54,247 nucleotides of DNA from Bacteroides sp. CAG:1076 (lineage in GTDB: Bacteria > Bacteroidota > Bacteroidia > Bacteroidales > Bacteroidaceae). The notes under the pieces were generated by a model. The model was given only the letters and a program-made list of their open reading frames with translations, had not been told where the DNA came from and ran no database searches. Position 1 is the first letter of the stretch. The number at the start of each line of letters is the position of its first letter. Of this stretch, positions 7,863-18,979 are shown one piece after another. The stretch is from assembly GCA_000436795.1 (NCBI GenBank), contig HF993204.1, positions 31,001 through 85,247 on the forward strand, given 5' to 3'. A program made the translations under genes and the position numbers.

Positions 7863-10024
7863 TGAAGAAAACCTTATTATTTTCCATGCTTGCCGCGTGC
7901 TCTCTCGCCGGATATGCCGACGAGGGCATGTGGATGCTGACCGACCTGAAGAAACAGAATGCTGCCGTCATGCAGGATCTGGGTCTGGATATCAGCATCG
8001 ACAAGGTGTATTGTCCCGACAGTATCAGCCTGAAGGATGCTGTTGTGCATTTCGGTGGCGGATGTACCGGAGAAGTTGTTTCTTCCGAAGGACTGGTGCT
8101 GACCAATCATCACTGCGGATATCAGTATATCCAGCAGCACAGCTCGGTGGAACACGATTATCTGACCGATGGTTTCTGGGCAATGAGCCGTGCGGAAGAA
8201 CTTCCTTGTGAGGGACTGACCATTACGTTTATCGACCGTATCCTCGATGTGACAGATTATGTGCAGGAACAGTTGAAAAAGGATGATGATCCGGAAGGAC
8301 TGAATTACCTTTCTCCTTCGTACTTGTCGACCGTTGCAGCGCGTTTTGCCAAAAAAGAAAATATCAAGACGGACGATTTTACCGTTCTCGAACTGAAGCC
8401 GTTCTACGGAGCCAACAAGTATTACCTGTTTGTCAAGACGGTGTATAAGGATATTCGTATGGTGGGTGCTCCTCCTTCTTCTATCGGAAAGTTCGGAGCC
8501 GATACGGATAACTGGATGTGGCCGCGTCATTGTGGTGATTTTTCTATCTTCCGCATTTATGCGTCGAAGGATGGAAAGCCTGCCAACTATGCAGCCGATA
8601 ATGTTCCACTGAAGGTTAAGAAACATCTTACTATCAACATGGGTGGCATTAAGGAAGGCGATTTTACTTTCGTAATGGGATTTCCCGGACGTAACTGGCG
8701 TTACATGATCAGTGATGAAGTGGAGGAACGTATGCAGACTACCAACTTTATGCGTGATACCGTGCGCGGAGTCCGTCTGCGAGTGCTGGGTGAAGAAATG
8801 GCAAAAGATGCCAAGACACGTATCCAGTATGCAGCCAAGTATGCTTCTTCTGCCAATTACTGGAAGAATGCTATCGGCATGAACGAAGGACTTGTGTCGC
8901 TGAAAGTGCTCGACCGTAAGAAAGATGAACAGAAACGTCTGCTGGCTTTCGGCGAGGAAACAGGTAATGACAGCTATCGTCAGGCATACGAAACGATCAA
9001 GCAGATTGTGGCCAAACGTCACGATGCGGTATATCATCAGCAGGCTATCTATGAAGCGTTGATGCTGGGTACGGAGTTTTCGAAGATTCCTGACACGGAT
9101 AAGTTGCTTGCTTCGCTGGAAAAAAATGATAAAAAAGGTATAAAAGCGGCTGTTGCTGCTTTGGACGAGCAAGGAAAGAAGTTCTTTAATAAAGATTACA
9201 GTACGGCAGTCGACCGCAAGGTTTCCAAACAATTGATTGCACTGTATGCACAGTTGATTCCTGCCGGACAGCGTATCAGCATCTTCAAGCTGATAGATGA
9301 CAAATTCGGTGGCAATACCGATGCTTTTGTCGACGCTTGCTTTGACAAGTCAATCTTCCGTAGTCCTGAGGCTCTGGCTGCTTTCCTGAAAAATCCTAAT
9401 GCCGAAAAACTGAAAAACGATCCGATGGTACAATACGCCAAGTCGGTGAAAGAAGGTTACAAGGCTATGGATGAGGCCATGAAGGCAGAAACGAATGCCT
9501 ATAACCGTGCACACAAGACATGGGTTGCCGGTATGCTGGCTCTGAAGCAGAAGGAAGGTAAGGCTATTTATCCGGATGCAAACTCTACCCTGCGCCTGAC
9601 TTACGGAAAGATTGGTTCGTACGAACCTGCCGACGGTAAGGAGTATTTGTATTATACCACCTTGAAGGGAGTTATGGAAAAAGAAGATCCGGACAATCCG
9701 GAGTTTGTAGTTTCTCCCAAATTGAAGGAATTGTATGAAAAGAAGGACTTCGGACCGTATGCTATGCCCGACGGACGGATGCCTGTATGCTTTGTTACAG
9801 CAACCGATAACACGGGAGGTAATTCAGGTTCTCCGGTCTTCAACGCAAAAGGTGAACTGATAGGTGTCGGCTTCGACCGCAACTATGAAGGTCTGACCGG
9901 CGATATAGCCTATAATCCGCAGTTGCAGCGTGCTGCCTGTGTCGATATTCGCTATGTATTGTTTGTCATCGATAAATATGCCGGTGCCAAGCATCTGATA
10001 GACGAAATGACTATCGTGCGTTGA
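7862..10024 (+). CDS. S46 family dipeptidyl-peptidase, DPP11-like (Asp/Glu-specific)
   Basis: A 720-residue paralogue of the preceding peptidase with a short signal peptide ([19 protein letters not shown]). Catalytic residues are His84 (TNHHCG), Asp226 (RHCGDFS) and Ser655 (GGNSGSPV). The P1-specificity position is Arg673 (GFDRNYEG), the same residue and number as in P. gingivalis DPP11, which removes dipeptides with Asp or Glu at P1. The two enzymes thus form a pair of complementary specificity encoded in one transcript (1-base overlap). Specificity is inferred from this one residue. A strong hairpin terminator follows. Confidence 0.9.
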   Translation: MKKTLLFSMLAACSLAGYADEGMWMLTDLKKQNAAVMQDLGLDISIDKVYCPDSISLKDAVVHFGGGCTGEVVSSEGLVLTNHHCGYQYIQQHSSVEHDYLTDGFWAMSRAEELPCEGLTITFIDRILDVTDYVQEQLKKDDDPEGLNYLSPSYLSTVAARFAKKENIKTDDFTVLELKPFYGANKYYLFVKTVYKDIRMVGAPPSSIGKFGADTDNWMWPRHCGDFSIFRIYASKDGKPANYAADNVPLKVKKHLTINMGGIKEGDFTFVMGFPGRNWRYMISDEVEERMQTTNFMRDTVRGVRLRVLGEEMAKDAKTRIQYAAKYASSANYWKNAIGMNEGLVSLKVLDRKKDEQKRLLAFGEETGNDSYRQAYETIKQIVAKRHDAVYHQQAIYEALMLGTEFSKIPDTDKLLASLEKNDKKGIKAAVAALDEQGKKFFNKDYSTAVDRKVSKQLIALYAQLIPAGQRISIFKLIDDKFGGNTDAFVDACFDKSIFRSPEALAAFLKNPNAEKLKNDPMVQYAKSVKEGYKAMDEAMKAETNAYNRAHKTWVAGMLALKQKEGKAIYPDANSTLRLTYGKIGSYEPADGKEYLYYTTLKGVMEKEDPDNPEFVVSPKLKELYEKKDFGPYAMPDGRMPVCFVTATDNTGGNSGSPVFNAKGELIGVGFDRNYEGLTGDIAYNPQLQRAACVDIRYVLFVIDKYAGAKHLIDEMTIVR

Positions 10025-10084
10025 CATGATACATGTTCTTAAAAAACATGGTAATGAAATAAAGAAAACGTGGCGAGAGATAAA

Positions 10085-10126
10085 AAAAACGCCGGGACGA
10101 ATTGAATGATTTGTCCCGGCGTTTTT
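10085..10126. terminator. Bidirectional hairpin terminator
   Basis: Perfect 14-bp arms at 10085-10098 and 10113-10126 (GC core gccgggac) enclose a 14-base loop and are flanked by A and T runs. It lies between the convergent DPP11 gene and the small membrane protein gene, and could serve both. Confidence 0.85.
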
Positions 10127-10135
10127 CTTTGTATA

Positions 10136-10480
10136 TTAATGTTTCTTTTCTTTCTCTTCTTCCTGAGGTATGCGGAAAGCTGTATACAGTTCCAGTACGG
10201 CTGCAATGGTGAGGCAGGCTACCCACTCGTTTCGTTTCCAGAGTATCATCATTACTCCGGCTACCACCAGTAGGGTGGCTCCTATAATTTGCTGGCGACG
10301 TAAGCGGCGGATAACGATATTTTTGCCTTCGTAACCGCTCATGACCTGTACATAAGCAAACATAATGGCACCTATTAGATAAAAATACGGAGCCCATACC
10401 AGTTTGGTTATCTGTAACGCTGCTCCCAATAATAAAACTATCGCCCCTACGATAGCTATGACAGAATAGTATTTACTCAT
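10136..10480 (-). CDS. Small four-helix membrane protein, function unknown
   Basis: A 114-residue protein with about four hydrophobic segments (residues 5-25, 29-48, 64-80 and 84-100), a basic loop GKNIVIRRLRRQQ between the second and third, and a charged tail EEEKEKKH. I do not recognise a named family. Its start overlaps the end of the FtsB/DivIC-like gene by 8 bases, so the two are co-transcribed and probably translationally coupled. A role in the envelope or division is only suggested by that neighbour. Confidence 0.75.
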   Translation of the reverse strand: MSKYYSVIAIVGAIVLLLGAALQITKLVWAPYFYLIGAIMFAYVQVMSGYEGKNIVIRRLRRQQIIGATLLVVAGVMMILWKRNEWVACLTIAAVLELYTAFRIPQEEEKEKKH

Positions 10481-10796
10481 CCTTGTTCTTTTTCAAATCT
10501 TCTTCAAAAATATAAATATCCTCGTTTTCTTTCTTCATCAGATACTTTTCGCGGGCAACTTTTTCCAGTTCCTCCGGATTGGAAGTCAGTTCTTTCAGTT
10601 CACGGCTATCCCTTTCGTACTGCTTGCGATAATGTTCGATTTCAGTATTGAGTGTACGAATCTCACGCCAGTGCGAAAAGCGCTGTATCAGACTGTTTTC
10701 TTCATCCAATACACCGATTATCAGCAAAAAGGCAAGTATCGTAATGAGATATTTATGCCGACGGATGTATTCCCATGCTTTTTTCAGTTTGCTCAT
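10473..10796 (-). CDS. Septum formation initiator family protein (FtsB/DivIC-like)
   Basis: A 107-residue bitopic protein: short basic N-terminus, one membrane segment (about residues 17-30), then a coiled coil (EIRTLNTEIEHYRKQYERD) and the conserved end PEELEKVAREKYLMKKENEDIY, typical of FtsB/DivIC. These proteins join FtsL and FtsQ in the divisome and help activate septal wall synthesis. Length and topology fit the family. Overlaps the following membrane protein gene by 8 bases. Confidence 0.85.
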   Translation of the reverse strand: MSKLKKAWEYIRRHKYLITILAFLLIIGVLDEENSLIQRFSHWREIRTLNTEIEHYRKQYERDSRELKELTSNPEELEKVAREKYLMKKENEDIYIFEEDLKKNKDE

Positions 10797-10821
10797 ATAA
10801 TCTATCCTAATGATTCACAGG

Positions 10822-10829
10822 CAAAGATA
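10822..10829 (-). promoter_or_regulatory. -7 box for the divIC-like operon
   Basis: The minus strand reads TATCTTTG, matching TAnnTTTG, 26 bases before the start codon at 10796. No -33 element is evident at the expected distance. Confidence 0.45.
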
Positions 10830-11010
10830 GTGATTATCTGTGAAGTCTGTGTGTTCGTAGATTTTATTTTTTCAGAACGGGAGGACGCCATCTCCCGATG
10901 ATGTACTTTTACTGTCGAATATTTACCCGGCATTGATTGCTTATTTTATGTTATAATTATGCAATATTGTGTACTTTTCTGTCAAAATGAATGATTTTAT
11001 TCTATTTTTA

Positions 11011-11041
11011 TTGATTATTGAAAATATTTTCTATATGTTTG
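11011..11041 (+). promoter_or_regulatory. Promoter of the acn-icd-gltA operon
   Basis: TTG at 11011-11013, 20 bases, then TATGTTTG at 11034-11041: a good match to the Bacteroides -33/-7 pair. Transcription would start near 11050, leaving a leader of about 30 bases before the ATG at 11079. Confidence 0.6.
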
Positions 11042-11078
11042 TGACATAGAAATAAGGTAAAAAAGAAAGGAATACAGA

Positions 11079-13337
11079 ATGGTTTACGACATTGAGATGC
11101 TGAAACGCTTTTATGCATCGTATGCAGTGCATGTAGATGCGGCGCGTGTAAAACTGGGAAAGGCCATGACATTGGCAGAGAAAATACTTTATGCTCATTT
11201 GTATGATGCGGGCACAGCTGCCGCTTTCCGTCGTGGAGAAGATTATGTAAACTTTCGTCCGGACAGGGTTGCCATGCAGGATGCTACGGCACAAATGGCA
11301 TTGTTGCAGTTCATGAACTCAGGAAAGGATAGTTCTGCGGTTCCTGCTACGGTACATTGCGACCATCTCATTCAGGCATATCGCGGAGTGAAAGAGGATT
11401 TGCCTGTAGCCGAAGAGACGAACAAAGAGGTATACAGCTTTTTGAAGAGTGTTGCCTCCAAATATAATATTGGTTTCTGGAAACCGGGGGCGGGTATCAT
11501 TCATCAGGTTGTTTTGGAGAATTATGCGTTTCCGGGAGGAATGATTGTAGGAACCGATTCACATACTCCTAATGCCGGTGGTCTGGGTATGATTGCCATC
11601 GGGGTAGGAGGAGCTGATGCTGTAGATGTGATGACCGGTATGGAGTGGGAGCTGAAAATGCCGAAGCTTATCGGTGTGCGTCTGAAAGGTAAGCTGAATG
11701 GTTGGGCTTCGCCGAAAGATGTCATATTGAAACTGGCGGGTATGCTTACCGTAAAAGGAGCTACCAACGCCATTATAGAATATTTTGGAGAAGGAACGGC
11801 TTCTCTGTCTGCTACCGGAAAGGCAACTATCTGTAACATGGGTGCCGAGGTGGGAGCTACGACTTCTATTTTCCCTTATGATGCGGAAATGGAAAAGTAT
11901 CTGTGTACTACAGGACGTAAGGAAGTGGCAACGATGGCTTCGGGTAATGCGCTGTATCTGAAGGCTGATGCAGAAGTAGAAGCTCATCCGGAAAGCTATT
12001 ATGATAAGGTTATCGATATCGACTTGTCTACACTGGAACCTTATATCAATGGGCCGTTTACGCCCGATGCGGCATGCCCGATATCGGAATTTGCGGAAAA
12101 AGTACGTACAAACGGTTATCCGCAGCGTATGGAAGTGGGGCTGATAGGCTCGTGTACAAATTCTTCGTATCAGGATTTAAGCCGTGCTGCTTCGCTGGCA
12201 CGTCAGGTGAAAGCTAAAGGGTTGAAAATGGCTGCCCAGCTTATCATCAATCCGGGCTCGGAACAGATTTACTGTACGGCGAAACGTGACGGAATGATAG
12301 CCGATTTCGAGGCGGTAGGTGGTGTGATTATGACAAACGCCTGTGGTCCGTGCATCGGGCAGTGGAAACGTGTGACGGATGATCCGCTGCGCGCCAATTC
12401 CATCGTGACTTCATTTAACCGGAATTTTGCCAAGCGTGCCGACGGAAACCCGAATACGCATGCCTTTGTAGCTTCGCCGGAACTGGCTATGGCGCTGGCT
12501 ATTGCCGGTGATTTGTGCTTCAATCCGCTGACCGATTCGTTGACTAATGAAAAAGGTGAGCTGGTCAAGCTGGATGCACCTGTAGGAGAAACGCTGCCGG
12601 GTAAGGGATTTACGGTAGACGACAACGGATATGTGGCTCCGGCTGCCGACGGGAAAGATATAGAAGTATCGATTGCTCCCGATTCGAAGCGCTTACAGAA
12701 ATTGGCTCCTTTTGCGGCTTGGGATGGAAAGGACCTGACAGATATGCCGTTGTTGATTAAGACACAGGGCAAATGTACTACCGACCATATCTCGATGGCG
12801 GGACCGTGGCTCCGTTTCCGCGGACATCTGGAAAACATTTCCGACAACATGCTGATGGGAGCTGTAAACGCATTCAATGGCAAGACCAATAGTGTGTGGA
12901 ACAGACTGACGGGCGAGTATGAAGCCGTTTCGAGTGTGGCAAAGCAATATAAGGCAAAAGGCATTCCTTCTATTGTAGTGGCAGAGGAAAACTATGGAGA
13001 AGGTTCGAGTCGTGAACATGCAGCTATGGAACCTCGCTTCCTGAATGTGCGCGTAATTCTTGCCAAGAGTTTTGCCCGCATTCACGAAACAAACCTGAAG
13101 AAGCAAGGTATGCTGGCACTTACCTTTGTAAATAAAGACGATTACGACAAGATACAAGAACACGATCTCATCTCGGTAGTAGGACTGGATAGCTTTGCTC
13201 CGGGAAAACCGTTGCAGGTAATCGTGAAACATGAAGACGGAACAGAAGATTCATTCCTCGCATCGCATACGTACAATGAAATGCAGATCGGTTGGTTTAA
13301 AGCAGGGTGTGCCCTGAATACATTCAAAAAACAATAA
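11079..13337 (+). CDS. acn: Aconitate hydratase
   Basis: A 752-residue cytoplasmic enzyme that isomerises citrate to isocitrate. The three [4Fe-4S] cluster cysteines are visible: Cys359 (GSCTNSS), Cys422 and Cys425 (ACGPCIG). The swivel domain near residues 560-700 carries KCTTDHIS and the [12 protein letters not shown] substrate-binding loop. Length and domain order resemble the mitochondrial-type aconitase rather than AcnB. It heads a three-gene operon with isocitrate dehydrogenase (8 bases downstream) and citrate synthase, together the oxidative branch from oxaloacetate to 2-oxoglutarate. Confidence 0.93.
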   Translation: MVYDIEMLKRFYASYAVHVDAARVKLGKAMTLAEKILYAHLYDAGTAAAFRRGEDYVNFRPDRVAMQDATAQMALLQFMNSGKDSSAVPATVHCDHLIQAYRGVKEDLPVAEETNKEVYSFLKSVASKYNIGFWKPGAGIIHQVVLENYAFPGGMIVGTDSHTPNAGGLGMIAIGVGGADAVDVMTGMEWELKMPKLIGVRLKGKLNGWASPKDVILKLAGMLTVKGATNAIIEYFGEGTASLSATGKATICNMGAEVGATTSIFPYDAEMEKYLCTTGRKEVATMASGNALYLKADAEVEAHPESYYDKVIDIDLSTLEPYINGPFTPDAACPISEFAEKVRTNGYPQRMEVGLIGSCTNSSYQDLSRAASLARQVKAKGLKMAAQLIINPGSEQIYCTAKRDGMIADFEAVGGVIMTNACGPCIGQWKRVTDDPLRANSIVTSFNRNFAKRADGNPNTHAFVASPELAMALAIAGDLCFNPLTDSLTNEKGELVKLDAPVGETLPGKGFTVDDNGYVAPAADGKDIEVSIAPDSKRLQKLAPFAAWDGKDLTDMPLLIKTQGKCTTDHISMAGPWLRFRGHLENISDNMLMGAVNAFNGKTNSVWNRLTGEYEAVSSVAKQYKAKGIPSIVVAEENYGEGSSREHAAMEPRFLNVRVILAKSFARIHETNLKKQGMLALTFVNKDDYDKIQEHDLISVVGLDSFAPGKPLQVIVKHEDGTEDSFLASHTYNEMQIGWFKAGCALNTFKKQ

Positions 13338-13345
13338 AAAAGATT

Positions 13346-14605
13346 ATGAGTAAAGTCTATATGCAAGATGGTCGGCTGGTAGTGCCCGACTGTGTAACAG
13401 TTCCTTTTATAGAAGGTGATGGAGTAGGAGCTGAGATAACTCCTGTATGTCAGCAGATTGTAAACGAAGCCGTTAAGCTGGCTTACAGCGGTAAACGCTC
13501 CATCGAATGGAAAGAAGTGCTGGCAGGTGGAAAAGCTTTTGCACAGACCGGCGAATGGTTGCCGGAAGCTACGATGGATGCTTTCCGCGAATATCTGATA
13601 GGTATTAAGGGACCGCTTACTACACCGGTAGGCGGAGGAATCCGTTCGCTGAATGTTGCTTTGCGTCAGACGCTCGACTTGTATGTCTGCCTGCGTCCGG
13701 TACGCTGGTTCCGTGGAGTCGTTTCTCCCGTCAAGGAACCGGAAAAAGTAGATATGCATATTTTCCGTGAGAATACAGAAGATATTTATGCCGGTATCGA
13801 ATGGGAACAGGGTACTCCCGAAGCGCAGAAGTTTTATGCTTTCCTGCGCGATGAAATGGGCGTGAAGAAGGTACGTTTCCCCGAAACTTCATCGTTCGGG
13901 GTAAAGCCTGTTTCGGTAGAAGGGACCAAACGTCTGGTACGTGCGGCTATTTTGTATGCGTTGCAGCATAAACTGCCGTCGGTTACACTGGTGCACAAAG
14001 GAAACATCATGAAGTTTACCGAAGGAGGTTTCAAGCGCTGGGGGTACGAAGTGGCAGAAACCGAGTTTGCCGACCGTACGTTTACGATGAACCAGTACAA
14101 TCAGTTGAAGAAGGATTTAGGTGAAGAATCAGCAAAAGCTGCACTGGCCGATGCGATGAATACAGGAAAAGTTATCATCAAGGATTGCATTGCCGATGCT
14201 TTCTTGCAGAATACGCTGCTTATTCCGGAAGAATATTCGGTTATTGCCACCCTGAACCTGAACGGAGATTATATATCCGACCAGTTGGCTGCCATGGTAG
14301 GTGGCATCGGAATCGCTCCGGGAGCCAATATCAATTACCTGACGGGACATGCCATTTTCGAAGCTACTCACGGTACAGCCCCCGATATTGCCGGAAAGAA
14401 TGTGGTGAACCCCTGCTCGTTGTTGCTGTCGTCTGTCATGATGCTGGAATATCTGGGATGGAAAGAAGCTGCTACCCTCATAACCAATGCTCTGGAACAA
14501 CTGTTTGAGGCGGGAGAAGCAACGTCCGATCTGGCACGCTTCATGCCCGAAGGAAAAGCTTTGGGTACGAAAGAGTTCGGACAGCGTGTGTTAGAATCAT
14601 TATAA
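13346..14605 (+). CDS. icd: Isocitrate dehydrogenase (NADP-type)
   Basis: A 419-residue dehydrogenase making 2-oxoglutarate from isocitrate. Visible signatures include [14 protein letters not shown] near the N-terminus, the substrate loop [13 protein letters not shown], the [14 protein letters not shown] block, [10 protein letters not shown] with the catalytic lysine, and [17 protein letters not shown] near the C-terminus. The pattern is that of the E. coli-like NADP enzyme. The start at 13346 is chosen because the upstream in-frame ATG at 13307 lies inside the aconitase gene. In Bacteroides-type metabolism this branch chiefly supplies 2-oxoglutarate for glutamate synthesis (inference). Confidence 0.92.
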   Translation: MSKVYMQDGRLVVPDCVTVPFIEGDGVGAEITPVCQQIVNEAVKLAYSGKRSIEWKEVLAGGKAFAQTGEWLPEATMDAFREYLIGIKGPLTTPVGGGIRSLNVALRQTLDLYVCLRPVRWFRGVVSPVKEPEKVDMHIFRENTEDIYAGIEWEQGTPEAQKFYAFLRDEMGVKKVRFPETSSFGVKPVSVEGTKRLVRAAILYALQHKLPSVTLVHKGNIMKFTEGGFKRWGYEVAETEFADRTFTMNQYNQLKKDLGEESAKAALADAMNTGKVIIKDCIADAFLQNTLLIPEEYSVIATLNLNGDYISDQLAAMVGGIGIAPGANINYLTGHAIFEATHGTAPDIAGKNVVNPCSLLLSSVMMLEYLGWKEAATLITNALEQLFEAGEATSDLARFMPEGKALGTKEFGQRVLESL

Positions 14606-14623
14606 TCAAGAGCGTATCAAGAC

Positions 14624-15964
14624 ATGAAAAAAGAATACATCGTATATAAACTTTCGGAGTGTGCCAAACAGGCATGCCGGATAGACAATGAGCTTTTCAC
14701 GAAATACAACGTGAAGCGCGGATTGCGTAATGAAGACGGAACGGGTGTTCTCGTGGGACTGACCAAGATTGGTAACGTTGTAGGATATGAACGTACGGAA
14801 GATGGCTTGAAGCCTATTCCCGGAAAACTGTTTTACAGAGGATATGATCTGGACGATATTGCCCACGCCCTGCTGAGAGAAAAACGTTTCGGCTTCGAGG
14901 AGGTTGCTTACTTGCTGCTTTCGGGAGAACTGCCCGACAGCGAACAACTGGAGGCTTTCAAGGAGCTGATAAACGACAATATGCCGCTCGACAAGAAGAC
15001 GACCATGAATATCATCGACTTGGAGGGACAGAACATTATGAACATCCTGGCACGAAGTGTGCTCGAAATGTATACCTTCGATCCGAATCCGGACGATATC
15101 TCACGCGATAACCTGATGCGTCAGTCCATCGAACTGATATCAAAGTTCCCTACCATCATTGCTTATGCGTACAGTATCTATCGTCACAGTATTCACGGAC
15201 GTTCGCTTCATATCCGTCATCCGCACGAAAACCTGTCGATAGCCGAGAACTTTCTTTACATGATAAAGAAGGACTATACGCCGCTGGAAGCTCGTATGCT
15301 CGATTTGCTGCTGGTACTTCAGGCAGAACACGGTGGTGGTAACAACTCAACCTTTACGGTGCGTGTTACCAGCTCTACCCGTACGGATACTTACTCCAGT
15401 ATTGCGGCAGGCATCGGCTCGTTGAAAGGTCCTTTGCATGGCGGCGCGAATATACAAGTTGTCAAGATGTTCCATCACCTGAAGGAAGTTATCTCCGACT
15501 GGACGAACGTAGATGAAATAGATACGTACCTGATGCGTATGTTACGTAAGGAGGCATACGACGGCAGCGGGCTGATTTATGGTATCGGACATGCCGTTTA
15601 TACCATTTCCGACCCCCGTGCTGTACTTCTGAAAGAGCTCGCAAGCGAACTGGTTGCCGAGAAGGGATGCGAAAAAGAATTCGCTTTCCTCGAACTGCTG
15701 GAACAGCGTGCCATCGAATGCTTCAAGAAAGTGAAAGGGACGAAGAAACAAGTTTGTTCGAACGTCGACTTCTATTCAGGATTTATCTACGAGATGATGG
15801 GTCTTCCGATGGAGATTTATACGCCGCTCTTTGCCATGGCACGTATCGTTGGATGGACGGCACACCGTATAGAGGAGTTGAATTTCGAGGGACGTCGTAT
15901 CATTCGTCCGGCATACAAGAATGTGCTTGAAGAGGTAGGATATGTTCCTATAACAGACCGATAA
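14624..15964 (+). CDS. gltA: Citrate synthase
   Basis: A 446-residue enzyme condensing oxaloacetate and acetyl-CoA. Active-site stretches are GPLHGGAN and YGIGHAVY (histidines), with [13 protein letters not shown] near the C-terminus and the N-terminal [13 protein letters not shown] block. It starts 18 bases after the icd stop and ends the operon; a hairpin with a T-run follows at 16001-16050. 2-methylcitrate synthase is the main alternative, but linkage to acn and icd favours citrate synthase. Confidence 0.9.
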   Translation: MKKEYIVYKLSECAKQACRIDNELFTKYNVKRGLRNEDGTGVLVGLTKIGNVVGYERTEDGLKPIPGKLFYRGYDLDDIAHALLREKRFGFEEVAYLLLSGELPDSEQLEAFKELINDNMPLDKKTTMNIIDLEGQNIMNILARSVLEMYTFDPNPDDISRDNLMRQSIELISKFPTIIAYAYSIYRHSIHGRSLHIRHPHENLSIAENFLYMIKKDYTPLEARMLDLLLVLQAEHGGGNNSTFTVRVTSSTRTDTYSSIAAGIGSLKGPLHGGANIQVVKMFHHLKEVISDWTNVDEIDTYLMRMLRKEAYDGSGLIYGIGHAVYTISDPRAVLLKELASELVAEKGCEKEFAFLELLEQRAIECFKKVKGTKKQVCSNVDFYSGFIYEMMGLPMEIYTPLFAMARIVGWTAHRIEELNFEGRRIIRPAYKNVLEEVGYVPITDR

Positions 15965-16000
15965 GATTTCTTTTTGATAACTGTTTGCATTCAGCACAAG

Positions 16001-16050
16001 AAACTGTCTGGGTTTTCGTTTGGAAAAGCGTAAACGTGGACAGTTTTTTA
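16001..16050 (+). terminator. Terminator after gltA
   Basis: Arms aaactgtc (16001-16008) and gacagttt (16039-16046) are reverse complements, and the right arm runs into a T-rich tract. It is placed 36 bases after the citrate synthase stop. Confidence 0.65.
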
Positions 16051-16086
16051 TTGTGTTTTAGCGGGTATATAAAAGTACTGAAAGGG

Positions 16087-16117
16087 TTGTATGCCAGTAA
16101 TCTTTTCGTTACCTTTA
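16087..16117 (+). promoter_or_regulatory. Possible promoter of the GH95 gene
   Basis: TTG at 16087-16089, 20 bases, then TACCTTTA at 16110-16117, one mismatch from TAnnTTTG. It sits after the gltA terminator and 29 bases before the chosen ATG at 16147. Confidence 0.4.
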
Positions 16118-16146
16118 TTGTCGTAAATACAGTAACTGAATCTTAT

Positions 16147-18612
16147 ATGAAAAAACATTTGTTATTAGTAGGAACATGTATCTGCATCATGTTTCCGGTA
16201 CAAGCACAAAATTTGAAGCTGTGGTATCAGCAACCGGCAAAAACGTGGGTAGAGGCATTGCCCATAGGAAATTCTTCGATGGGGGCAATGGTGTATGGAG
16301 GTACATCGCACGAGGAATTGCAGTTGAATGAAGAAACGCTTTGGGGAGGCGGACCGTACAGAAACGACAATCCGAAGGCGTTGGAGAGTCTGAATGAAGT
16401 ACGCAAGCTGATCTTTTCGGGAAAGACAATGGACGCGCAGAACTTGATTGACCAGACATTTTATACGGGGCGGAACGGTATGCCTTATCAGACAATCGGA
16501 AGTCTGGTAATTGAAACACCGGGGCATGAGAAGGCAGTAGATTACTATCGTGACCTCGATTTGGAAAGGGCTGTGGCAACAACTCGTTATCAGGTGGACG
16601 GAGTAAATTTCCAGCGTGAGGTGTTTGCCTCTTTTCCCGACCGTGTAATTATTGTCCGTTTCACAGCCGACCGGCCGGGCAAACTGAATTTTAAGGTTGG
16701 TTATACTTCTCCGCTGCAAAGTACGGTAAGAAAGCAGGGAAAAAAGCTGGTTCTCCGCGGCAAAGGAGGTGACCATGAGGGAGTGAAGGGAGTGATAGAA
16801 ATTGAAACTCAAAGTCAGGTGGTAGCCGAAGGAGGCAAGGTCAGTCTGACGGATGAGGCTATTTCTGTAGAGCATGCTACATCGGCTACCCTATATATTG
16901 CGGCGGCAACCAATTTTATCAATTATCACGATGTCACTGGTAATGAAAGTAAAAAGGCTTCGGCCCTGCTGACCGCTGCTCTGAAGCACGATTATCCTTC
17001 GGCACTGAAAGCTCATGTCGATTATTATCAGTCGCAGTTCGATAGAGTTTCCTTGTCGCTCGGGGACGAAGATACAGAAGCGTCCAGGCAGGAAACCGTC
17101 AAGCGTGTTGCCGGTTTCGGTCAGGGACACGATCCGGCATTGGCAGCACTGATGTTTCAGTATGGCCGTTATCTGTTGATTTCTTCTTCGCAGCCGGGAG
17201 GACAGCCTGCCAACTTACAAGGTATATGGAACGATCAGTTGAACGCTCCTTGGGATGGAAAATATACAATCAATATCAATACCGAGATGAATTACTGGCC
17301 GGCAGAGGTTACCAATCTGTCGGAAACCCACGAACCTCTGTTCAGTCTGATACAAGATTTGGCTGTGACCGGACGTGAAACGGCACACACGATGTATGGA
17401 TGCAGCGGGTGGGTGGCTCATCATAATACGGATATCTGGAGGGCAACTGGTCCGGTGGACAAGGCTTTTTACGGTACATGGCCTGTAGGAGGTGCCTGGC
17501 TGACGACTCACTTGTGGCAGCATTATTTATATACCGGCGACAAGAGCTTCTTAAAGCAGGTTTATCCTGCCATGAAAGGGGCAGCTGATTTCTTCCTGGA
17601 CTATATGATACCTCACCCTAAGTATGGATGGAAAGTAACGGCTCCTTCTATGTCACCCGAACATGGTCCCAAAGGAGAGGATGCCGAAAAAGCTTCTACT
17701 ATCGTATCAGGCTGCACAATGGATAATCAGATTATTTTCGATGTCCTGAACAATACACTCAATGCTTCCGAAGTGTTGGGGCTTTCGGAAGGTTATCGCG
17801 ATTCGTTGCGAACATTGATTTCTGAAATGCCTCCAATGCAGATAGGGCGGTATAACCAGTTGCAGGAATGGCTGGAAGACTTGGATGATCCTAAAGACGG
17901 ACACCGGCACGTATCGCATGCTTATGGCTTGTTCCCCAGCAGTCAGATTTCTCCGTTCACTCATCCGTTGCTTTTTCAGGCTGTTAAAAATACCTTACTG
18001 CAACGTGGCGACAAGGCTACGGGATGGTCTATCGGATGGAAAATTAATTTGTGGGCACGTTTGCTCGATGGCAACCATGCATATAAGATGATTTCCAATC
18101 TCTTGGTATTGCTTCCGAGCGATGAGGTGAAGGATAAATATCCGGAAGGTCGAACTTATCCCAATCTGTTTGATGCACATCCTCCTTTTCAGATAGATGG
18201 AAATTTTGGATTTACTGCCGGAGTAGCGGAAATGTTGTTGCAGAGTCACGATGGAACTGTGCACTTGCTTCCTGCTCTGCCGGATGAATGGGCCGAGGGA
18301 AAAGTGAAGGGTTTGGTGGCTCGTGGCGGTTTTGTAGTCGATATGGACTGGAATGGCGTTCAGTTGAATACAGCCAGAATACATTCCCGTCTGGGTGGCA
18401 ACTTGCGTCTGCGTTCGTATGTTCCACTGAAAGGAGAGGGGCTGAAACCTGCATCGGGCAAGAATCCTAATCCATTGTTCGTACAGGCTGAGATAAAGGA
18501 ACCGCTGGTATCGGAGGAAATCAATCCGCAGTATCCTGTCATTCCCAAAGTATATGAGTACGATTTGACGACGGAGGCTGGAAAGGATTATGAGATAACA
18601 AGAGGTATGTAG
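16147..18612 (+). CDS. GH95 family glycoside hydrolase (alpha-L-fucosidase or galactosidase type)
   Basis: An 821-residue exported enzyme with signal peptide [20 protein letters not shown]; the longer in-frame start at 15985 overlaps the gltA terminator and is rejected. N-terminal GH95 signatures are [19 protein letters not shown] and [15 protein letters not shown]. The catalytic (alpha/alpha)6 region has [22 protein letters not shown] (Glu505, likely acid) and QIDGNFG (Asp684, part of the base system), by analogy with Bifidobacterium AfcA. Family members remove alpha-1,2-L-fucose or, in some Bacteroides, alpha-L-galactose. It is about 10 kb from the SusCD locus with no adjoining transporter. 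A GH95 call is firm; the sugar is not. Confidence 0.9.
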   Translation: MKKHLLLVGTCICIMFPVQAQNLKLWYQQPAKTWVEALPIGNSSMGAMVYGGTSHEELQLNEETLWGGGPYRNDNPKALESLNEVRKLIFSGKTMDAQNLIDQTFYTGRNGMPYQTIGSLVIETPGHEKAVDYYRDLDLERAVATTRYQVDGVNFQREVFASFPDRVIIVRFTADRPGKLNFKVGYTSPLQSTVRKQGKKLVLRGKGGDHEGVKGVIEIETQSQVVAEGGKVSLTDEAISVEHATSATLYIAAATNFINYHDVTGNESKKASALLTAALKHDYPSALKAHVDYYQSQFDRVSLSLGDEDTEASRQETVKRVAGFGQGHDPALAALMFQYGRYLLISSSQPGGQPANLQGIWNDQLNAPWDGKYTININTEMNYWPAEVTNLSETHEPLFSLIQDLAVTGRETAHTMYGCSGWVAHHNTDIWRATGPVDKAFYGTWPVGGAWLTTHLWQHYLYTGDKSFLKQVYPAMKGAADFFLDYMIPHPKYGWKVTAPSMSPEHGPKGEDAEKASTIVSGCTMDNQIIFDVLNNTLNASEVLGLSEGYRDSLRTLISEMPPMQIGRYNQLQEWLEDLDDPKDGHRHVSHAYGLFPSSQISPFTHPLLFQAVKNTLLQRGDKATGWSIGWKINLWARLLDGNHAYKMISNLLVLLPSDEVKDKYPEGRTYPNLFDAHPPFQIDGNFGFTAGVAEMLLQSHDGTVHLLPALPDEWAEGKVKGLVARGGFVVDMDWNGVQLNTARIHSRLGGNLRLRSYVPLKGEGLKPASGKNPNPLFVQAEIKEPLVSEEINPQYPVIPKVYEYDLTTEAGKDYEITRGM

Positions 18613-18716
18613 TAGGTTATGAAAATTTCTCAGATCTTGTTATAACAGATGTTCGGGAAGTTGTTTGGGAAAGTGGTGTTATTTCCCCAAGAAGGTGCCC
18701 GTATTACGGTTATTTT

Positions 18717-18743
18717 TTGTACAAAAAAAATTTTTATTTGTAC
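18717..18743. repeat. Phased TTGTAC element, locus 2
   Basis: TTGTAC starts at 18717 and 18738, 21 bp apart. The stretch beginning at 18717 aligns without gaps for over 50 bp with locus 3 (from 28399), including the second palindrome and a following AAAACGT half-site. Like locus 1 it sits between two convergent genes. Confidence 0.65.
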
Positions 18744-18916
18744 AAAATTTCCGAAAACGTGCAGAGGTTTTTTCTGAATCGTCTGGACGAATAGATAAAG
18801 TAACCTTGCTTTCCGATAAAGGCTAAGCAGGCTTTAGGAGGAATCGGTTGTTTAAGCTGTATGGTGAGAACTGAAGGCATACAACTGATACTTCGTGATA
18901 TATTGATAAATAAAAT

Positions 18917-18971
18917 AAGCTCCGGATAGGTGACTGGTAATCGATAGGATTATTTTCACCATCCGGAGCTT
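18917..18971. terminator. Hairpin terminator near the folB 3' end
   Basis: Arms aagctccggataggtga (18917-18933) and tcaccatccggagctt (18956-18971) pair with one extra base. It lies just beyond the folB stop on the minus strand, and a T-run follows on the plus strand, so it may act in both directions. Confidence 0.7.
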
Positions 18972-18979
18972 GTTTTTTC

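Larger units (their letters stand above)
18613..18979. other. Intergenic region between convergent GH95 and folB genes
   Basis: The 367 bases hold no credible gene. They contain phased TTGTAC locus 2 near 18717-18743, an imperfect aaaacgt-N4-aggtttt hairpin just after it, and a terminator hairpin at 18917-18971. The rest shows nothing I recognise. Confidence 0.6.

Noticed and set aside
16147..18612. GH95 enzyme as part of the SusCD locus
   Set aside because: It is more than 10 kb away, has its own promoter and terminator context, and is separated by housekeeping genes on the other strand.
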